A stretch of 41,240 nucleotides of DNA, from assembly GCA_031262525.1 (NCBI GenBank), contig JAISHM010000015.1:1-41240 (forward strand). Direction: 5' to 3'. Origin of the DNA: Rickettsiales bacterium. GTDB lineage: Bacteria > Pseudomonadota > Alphaproteobacteria > Rs-D84. The notes under the pieces were generated by a model. The model was not told the DNA's origin. It did not search any database and worked only from the letters and a program-made list of their open reading frames with translations. Of this stretch, positions 36,930 to 41,240 are shown piece after piece (the stretch's first letter is position 1; each line of letters starts with the position of its first letter). The translations under genes were made by a program, and so were the position numbers.

Positions 36930-38078
36930 TTAATACAAAGTTTCGGAAGTGTTTGCTCTATATTTGCGTGCCTTGCGGTCGCCCACCGCGACCAGCGCAC
37001 CCACCGACACCAATTTTGCAAAGTATTTTTTAACGCTTTCCGCCGATTTGCCAGTGATTTTCTGTGCTGTCGCATTTGTAATTTCGCGCTCGTTCGCCAA
37101 CCAATCGGTAATCTGGAACAGAAAATCCAGTTCGTTATCGGTAATTTGTTTTAATTTATCGGTATTTACACCCAGTTTATCGGTAATTGTTTCCGTTTTA
37201 TCGGTATGTTCGGTTATTTTATCGGTAAAAATATACATATCCGCGTTATTCAATATATTATCTTCGCCCAGCAACATATTCCCGAAAAACTGATATAAAA
37301 AGTCAAAATTATACGGAATGTTTTTTGATAAACTTTGATAATTCGCGCGCACCAGCGCATTGCGGAAGAATTTAGAATACTTTTTGAACCAAGAATTATC
37401 CGCATCAAAGCCAAGTTGCCGCAGGTATTTTATTGCGAACACGGCGGTCGTGCGGGTGTTGCCTTCAAAAAACGGGTGAATCTGCCAGATTTTTGATATA
37501 AACCGTGCCATGTGTTCCATACGCACCCGCGCATCCATTTTGATATAATCAACCTTGCGCTCTTCGCCGAAATCATAATCCATAGATTCCGATATCGTGC
37601 CTGCAAATCCATATTGCACGGTATCGTATCCGATAATGGGCTCATTCTTTATAATGTTGCCGTCGGGAAACTCGGGCAATAATCCCGCCGCACGAACAAC
37701 GCCCGCGATTTTTGGATTTACATCACGAAACAGAAATTTATGAATTGTAATATACATTGACGGCGCGAATGTAAAAGACGGGTCGTTCAGTATTTGTGTA
37801 ATCAGGGTTGATACACGGGCAACTTCCTCTTTGTCTTCGCCTTCGGATTTACCCGCTTGGCTGGAATAGTATTTATCAACTTTTTTATATGCATCCGTAA
37901 TTGTGATTTTTCCGTCAATGTTATCGCGTGCAACATCCAATAAATACTTTGATGGGGTCAGTCCATCTACCGCCTGCAAACCAATGGCAATGTCCCAGTT
38001 TTGCTGGCGGGCGTTGCGCGAGGACGGCTCGCCCACGGGCTTGTATTCAGTAATAATTTCTGGCACTTTTGCCGGCAT
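36930..38078 (-). CDS. Fic/DOC family protein with C-terminal winged-helix
   Basis: Fic core HPFFEGNTRTTAVFAIKYLRQLGF; C-terminal ITNATAQKITGKSAESVKKYFAKLVSVGALVAVG; start set at ATG 38078. Confidence 0.9.
   Translation of the reverse strand: MPAKVPEIITEYKPVGEPSSRNARQQNWDIAIGLQAVDGLTPSKYLLDVARDNIDGKITITDAYKKVDKYYSSQAGKSEGEDKEEVARVSTLITQILNDPSFTFAPSMYITIHKFLFRDVNPKIAGVVRAAGLLPEFPDGNIIKNEPIIGYDTVQYGFAGTISESMDYDFGEERKVDYIKMDARVRMEHMARFISKIWQIHPFFEGNTRTTAVFAIKYLRQLGFDADNSWFKKYSKFFRNALVRANYQSLSKNIPYNFDFLYQFFGNMLLGEDNILNNADMYIFTDKITEHTDKTETITDKLGVNTDKLKQITDNELDFLFQITDWLANEREITNATAQKITGKSAESVKKYFAKLVSVGALVAVGDRKARKYRANTSETLY
37134..37233. repeat. 21-bp-period repeat inside fic encoding TDKxxxx heptads
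   Basis: TTATCGGTA every 21 bp, five copies; protein TDKITEH-TDKTETI-TDKLGVN-TDKLKQI-TDNELDF. Confidence 0.85.
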
Positions 38079-38129
38079 TATGAAACCCTTGTGTTTATTT
38101 GTTTTATTATACAATACTTATTCCAAATT

Positions 38130-38440
38130 ACCAGTATTTTCTAGCGATATATTGTATTTTTATGGGGGAGTGTTTTCTAGAAATATGATACATTTTTTCT
38201 AGAAAAATATAGTGGTGTTTTTTAAGAAAAAAGTATGCATTTTTCTTAAAAATCTGCGGGGTTCTTTATGATAGTTTTTTTCTGTAAATTCTTATGGAAA
38301 ACTTTCAATTTTCCGTTAAAAAATCTTTGCACCATACACACCCCCGCTGATGTAATTTTCTACAAATATCGCGCGGTTTTTGTAGAAAATTATAGAGTTG
38401 CATTTTTACAAAATTTATACACATTTTGTAAAAAATTATG
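38130..38440. repeat. Array of A/T-rich hairpins (~45-bp periodicity) upstream of fic
   Basis: TTTTCTAGAAA..TTTCTAGAAAA; TTTTTAAGAAAAA-AGTATGCA-TTTTTCTTAAAAA; GGAAAA-CTTTCAA-TTTTCC; TAATTTTCTACAAA-12-TTTGTAGAAAATTA; TTTTTACAAAAT-TTATACAC-ATTTTGTAAAAA. Confidence 0.85.
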
Positions 38441-38456
38441 CTTGATATATTCTATA

Positions 38457-39080
38457 CTAAATATGTAAATCGTAAATTGCAACCTGCACGTCGGCGGGAA
38501 TTGCAGAAATAATTTTGCGGAACTCTGTTTCCCATTCGTCGTCTTTCATAAATTTGTCTTCGCCTTCATACCAACGACCATTAAATAAAATTGCGCCCGT
38601 GGATTCTAATTTTTCGGGTTCTACTTCGCGCCAAATTGCGCTGTCTGCAAATTTGCCATCGCGAAAAGGCAACATATCTTTCCAACGTCCGCCCATTTGA
38701 TACCAATCCCATTTTGCCTGCGGGTTATACCAATATCCCCATCGTCCATTTGCGTCCGGTTCGCCCCCGTGGTATTCGCGTGCGAAAGTATCAAAGTCCG
38801 GATAAAATTCGTTGAACTTTACGCGTTCCAATTTTGCGCCCTTTGGGCATACAAATTCCTTTGGGGCTAATACATTTTTTTGAACCCAACATTCGTCAAG
38901 CGATTTAGCGTATTTATCAACTTTGCGCCCGTCCGGAAATACGACGCATTCCATTGTTTCATTTTCAAAACTTTCTTTGTATCCGTCTGTGCAATCATTA
39001 AAAGCCCACCGCATATTTTCGTTAAACGGGGCGAGTTGCCCTTCGGCATTCCCGCCAATAATTAAAACTGGAAAGTGCAT
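38457..39080 (-). CDS. Uncharacterised mobile-element-type protein
   Basis: GRWGYWYNPQAKWDWYQMGGRWKDMLPFRDG motif. Confidence 0.7.
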   Translation of the reverse strand: MHFPVLIIGGNAEGQLAPFNENMRWAFNDCTDGYKESFENETMECVVFPDGRKVDKYAKSLDECWVQKNVLAPKEFVCPKGAKLERVKFNEFYPDFDTFAREYHGGEPDANGRWGYWYNPQAKWDWYQMGGRWKDMLPFRDGKFADSAIWREVEPEKLESTGAILFNGRWYEGEDKFMKDDEWETEFRKIISAIPADVQVAIYDLHI

Positions 39081-39096
39081 AATTTACTCCTTTGGT

Positions 39097-39492
39097 TTAG
39101 TATTCGTTTGCTTGCATAATTGTTAAAACTCGTTGCGTAAGTGCGGCTTTGGATTTATCCGGCGAATGAAATTGCATAGCCTTGTCGTAATAATCAATTT
39201 TCCAAAAGTATTTTTCGCCGTGGAAATTTAGTGCGCCGAAATCGTGTTCATGGTATGGGTCGTTGTTCGCATTAAAGTCTTCAAAGCAACGAACTTCGTC
39301 AATTAAACCGAACCGCTCGCCGTCCATCATTGCCGAAACGCCAGCCGAAAATACCAACATTCCAAGCGTCGGATTCAACAGGTCGCGTCGGAAATTATCG
39401 TTTAGTTTCCGCACCCGAGCAGTATTTATATTTTGCGCCGGCGCAACATTATTTTCCGTTTTTGCCGTCAATCCCGCAGATTGTGCAGTCAT
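39097..39492 (-). CDS. DUF3768 family protein
   Basis: ARVRKLNDNFRRDL...GLIDEVRCFEDFNANNDPYHEHDFGALNFHGEKYFWKIDYYDKAM...TQRVLTIMQANEY. Confidence 0.8.
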   Translation of the reverse strand: MTAQSAGLTAKTENNVAPAQNINTARVRKLNDNFRRDLLNPTLGMLVFSAGVSAMMDGERFGLIDEVRCFEDFNANNDPYHEHDFGALNFHGEKYFWKIDYYDKAMQFHSPDKSKAALTQRVLTIMQANEY

Positions 39493-39682
39493 TTATAACT
39501 CATTGTATTTACATTGTTTTTTTTACATTGCCAATCTGCCGGATAAAAAATTGAAAGTCCAGCGAAAAATACGAAAAAAGCGATAAAAATAGCAGAGAAA
39601 ATCTCAAATTTTCGCTGTGTTGTAGGAATTCGCACCATTGACGGTAGATAATATTTTTAATTTAAGATACTTGATTTATTAG

Positions 39683-41137
39683 ATGTTTTACCTATATAAA
39701 AACATAATACTAACAAAGAATTATAATATGTTTCCAGGGCGCCCAATTATAAAGACAGAGTTTGCGAATAAGGGTATAGTTTTTGTCGGGCGAGAACAAT
39801 TCATATTTAACGGAATAACATTTCATGATTTTTTGATTGATTTTATAAAATCCAAACTGGGATATAAATGGTTACGAGAACAAAGTTTAAAACCAGATGC
39901 AAATAAACATCCTATATTATTATGGTTTGCAGAAATTGGGAATCTGCAGAAAAGTGCAAAAACAAACGGTCGTGGATTATGGCAAGCACCATTATCTGGT
40001 TCTACAACTTCATTATTAAAATTAGCGTATTATATTTATTTACTTGGCAATAATGCAAAAATTGAAAATTTACTCCTTACGCGTCTGCGAAATAAGGAGT
40101 TGTTTTATGCTGCCTTATATGAGACTTATGTTGCATCAGTTTTTTTATATGCTGGCTATAACCTAGAATTAGAAGACGAAACAGATTCAACAAAAACTCA
40201 TTGTGAATTTACAGCTATAAATCGCAAAACAGGGAATAGATATTCAGTTGAAGCAAAATTAAGAAGTTCAAATGTTAATGATATTAAAGATGTTAAAATA
40301 TCTAACCAACTTATACGTGCATTAAAAAAACAAACTGATAATCAAAAGATAATTTTTATCGATGCCAATTATCCATTAAATTCAGAAAAAGAAATGAACA
40401 CGTTATTTGATAATATAGAACAACAAATAAATTTAATTGAATGTAAACAAAATCAAAAGGATGAAGCGTTTTTATTTATAACAAACAATCCCTATCATTT
40501 CAGAAACTTTACGCCTTCTCCGCAATCATCTGTATTGATTCGCGGTTTCAGAAAACCAGACTTTAATCTTATATTTCAACAAATATCTTTGCATCAAATG
40601 ATAGATTTAAGGGATAAATATCAAGATATATTAGACATACATGCCGCATTTCCAAATACATTAACAACACCGGATAATTTTAATGGCGATATTGTAGACC
40701 AGATATACAAGATTTTACCCATAAAAAATAAATATCAAATAAACAATAATTACGATATTACGATAAATAACAAAAATACAAATTTTACATTAAATAACTA
40801 TATCATTGATTATATAAATAAAGAGGTATTTCTTATATTTAAGAATAGTGAAGGTACAATATTACATATTGAAAGTTTAACGGACGATGATATAAAGAAT
40901 CACAAAGATGCTCAACAAAAAATGATAGATGCTATTGAACAAAAAAACAATAGAAATAAAAACCTTTTAGAATTATATGATTGGTTGTATAGTGTTTATT
41001 CAAATACTTCGAAAGATAAACTTATTGAATTTATGAGTAATGTTATAGATATGGATATATTAGAATCTAAAACTCAGAAAGAACTTGCAAGAATTTATTG
41101 CGAGGGCATGGCGCAACAAATATATTTCCATAAATAA
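39683..41137 (+). CDS. Uncharacterised protein with a PD-(D/E)XK-like motif
   Basis: ETYVASVFLYAGYNLELEDETDSTKTHCEFTAINRKTGNRYSVEAKLRSS; alternative start MFPGRPIIK (39728). Confidence 0.65.
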   Translation: MFYLYKNIILTKNYNMFPGRPIIKTEFANKGIVFVGREQFIFNGITFHDFLIDFIKSKLGYKWLREQSLKPDANKHPILLWFAEIGNLQKSAKTNGRGLWQAPLSGSTTSLLKLAYYIYLLGNNAKIENLLLTRLRNKELFYAALYETYVASVFLYAGYNLELEDETDSTKTHCEFTAINRKTGNRYSVEAKLRSSNVNDIKDVKISNQLIRALKKQTDNQKIIFIDANYPLNSEKEMNTLFDNIEQQINLIECKQNQKDEAFLFITNNPYHFRNFTPSPQSSVLIRGFRKPDFNLIFQQISLHQMIDLRDKYQDILDIHAAFPNTLTTPDNFNGDIVDQIYKILPIKNKYQINNNYDITINNKNTNFTLNNYIIDYINKEVFLIFKNSEGTILHIESLTDDDIKNHKDAQQKMIDAIEQKNNRNKNLLELYDWLYSVYSNTSKDKLIEFMSNVIDMDILESKTQKELARIYCEGMAQQIYFHK

Positions 41138-41184
41138 AATTTTCCTTTATTTATATAAGTTCTTACACTAGATAAATACAAGCA

Positions 41185-41240
41185 TTATTCAACAATCTCC
41201 CAATGACTGCCGTTTGCAGAGCCTTTGCGAGAAAGAATCC
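41185..41240 (-). CDS. C-terminal tail of a possible CDS entering from the right edge
   Basis: Reverse strand ...ILSRKGSANGSHWEIVE*; too short to classify. Confidence 0.25.
   Translation of the reverse strand, partial: ILSRKGSANGSHWEIVE

Noticed and set aside
38130-38440. CRISPR array
   Set aside because: No identical repeats separated by unique spacers; units are hairpins whose arms differ from one another, and no cas genes are visible.

Overview
Low-GC (A/T-rich) bacterial chromosomal window, probably from an alphaproteobacterium (inferred from protein character and gene content only). About 1.0-10.7 kb is a housekeeping block: pgk, rnhB, a lytic transglycosylase, nrdR, murE, an unknown Cys-containing ORF, murF, tRNA-Pro(GGG), acpS, a winged-helix protein and birA. 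About 10.8-17 kb is a compact podovirus-like structural cassette: SleB-like hydrolase, small membrane protein, scaffold, histone-H1-like Lys/Ala protein, major capsid, tail tubular A and B, and an ATPase-only TerL. No portal, integrase or replication genes are visible in it. About 17-22.3 kb holds a 1219-codon repeat-rich protein, a thioredoxin-like protein, CvpA and a lipoprotein. About 22.5-41.2 kb is an accessory/defense region: nuclease-like ORFs, an ADP-ribosylglycohydrolase, a decayed replication/regulation module and a type I restriction-modification operon. A two-gene CBASS (CD-NTase + Cap15-like effector) sits inside that operon, which is preceded by a second short HsdS and a Fic protein. 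Strongest candidates for new biology: (1) an exact 64-bp duplication of the 5' part of tRNA-Pro flanking a small GIY-YIG gene plus a palindrome cluster, resembling a minimal tRNA-targeting element; (2) a ~45-bp-periodic array of A/T-rich hairpins with differing but self-complementary stems upstream of fic/hsd; (3) the CBASS embedded between hsdM and hsdS; (4) the intact-looking but portal-less capsid cassette with an H1-like protein. Family calls come from motif recognition by eye; no database search was run.
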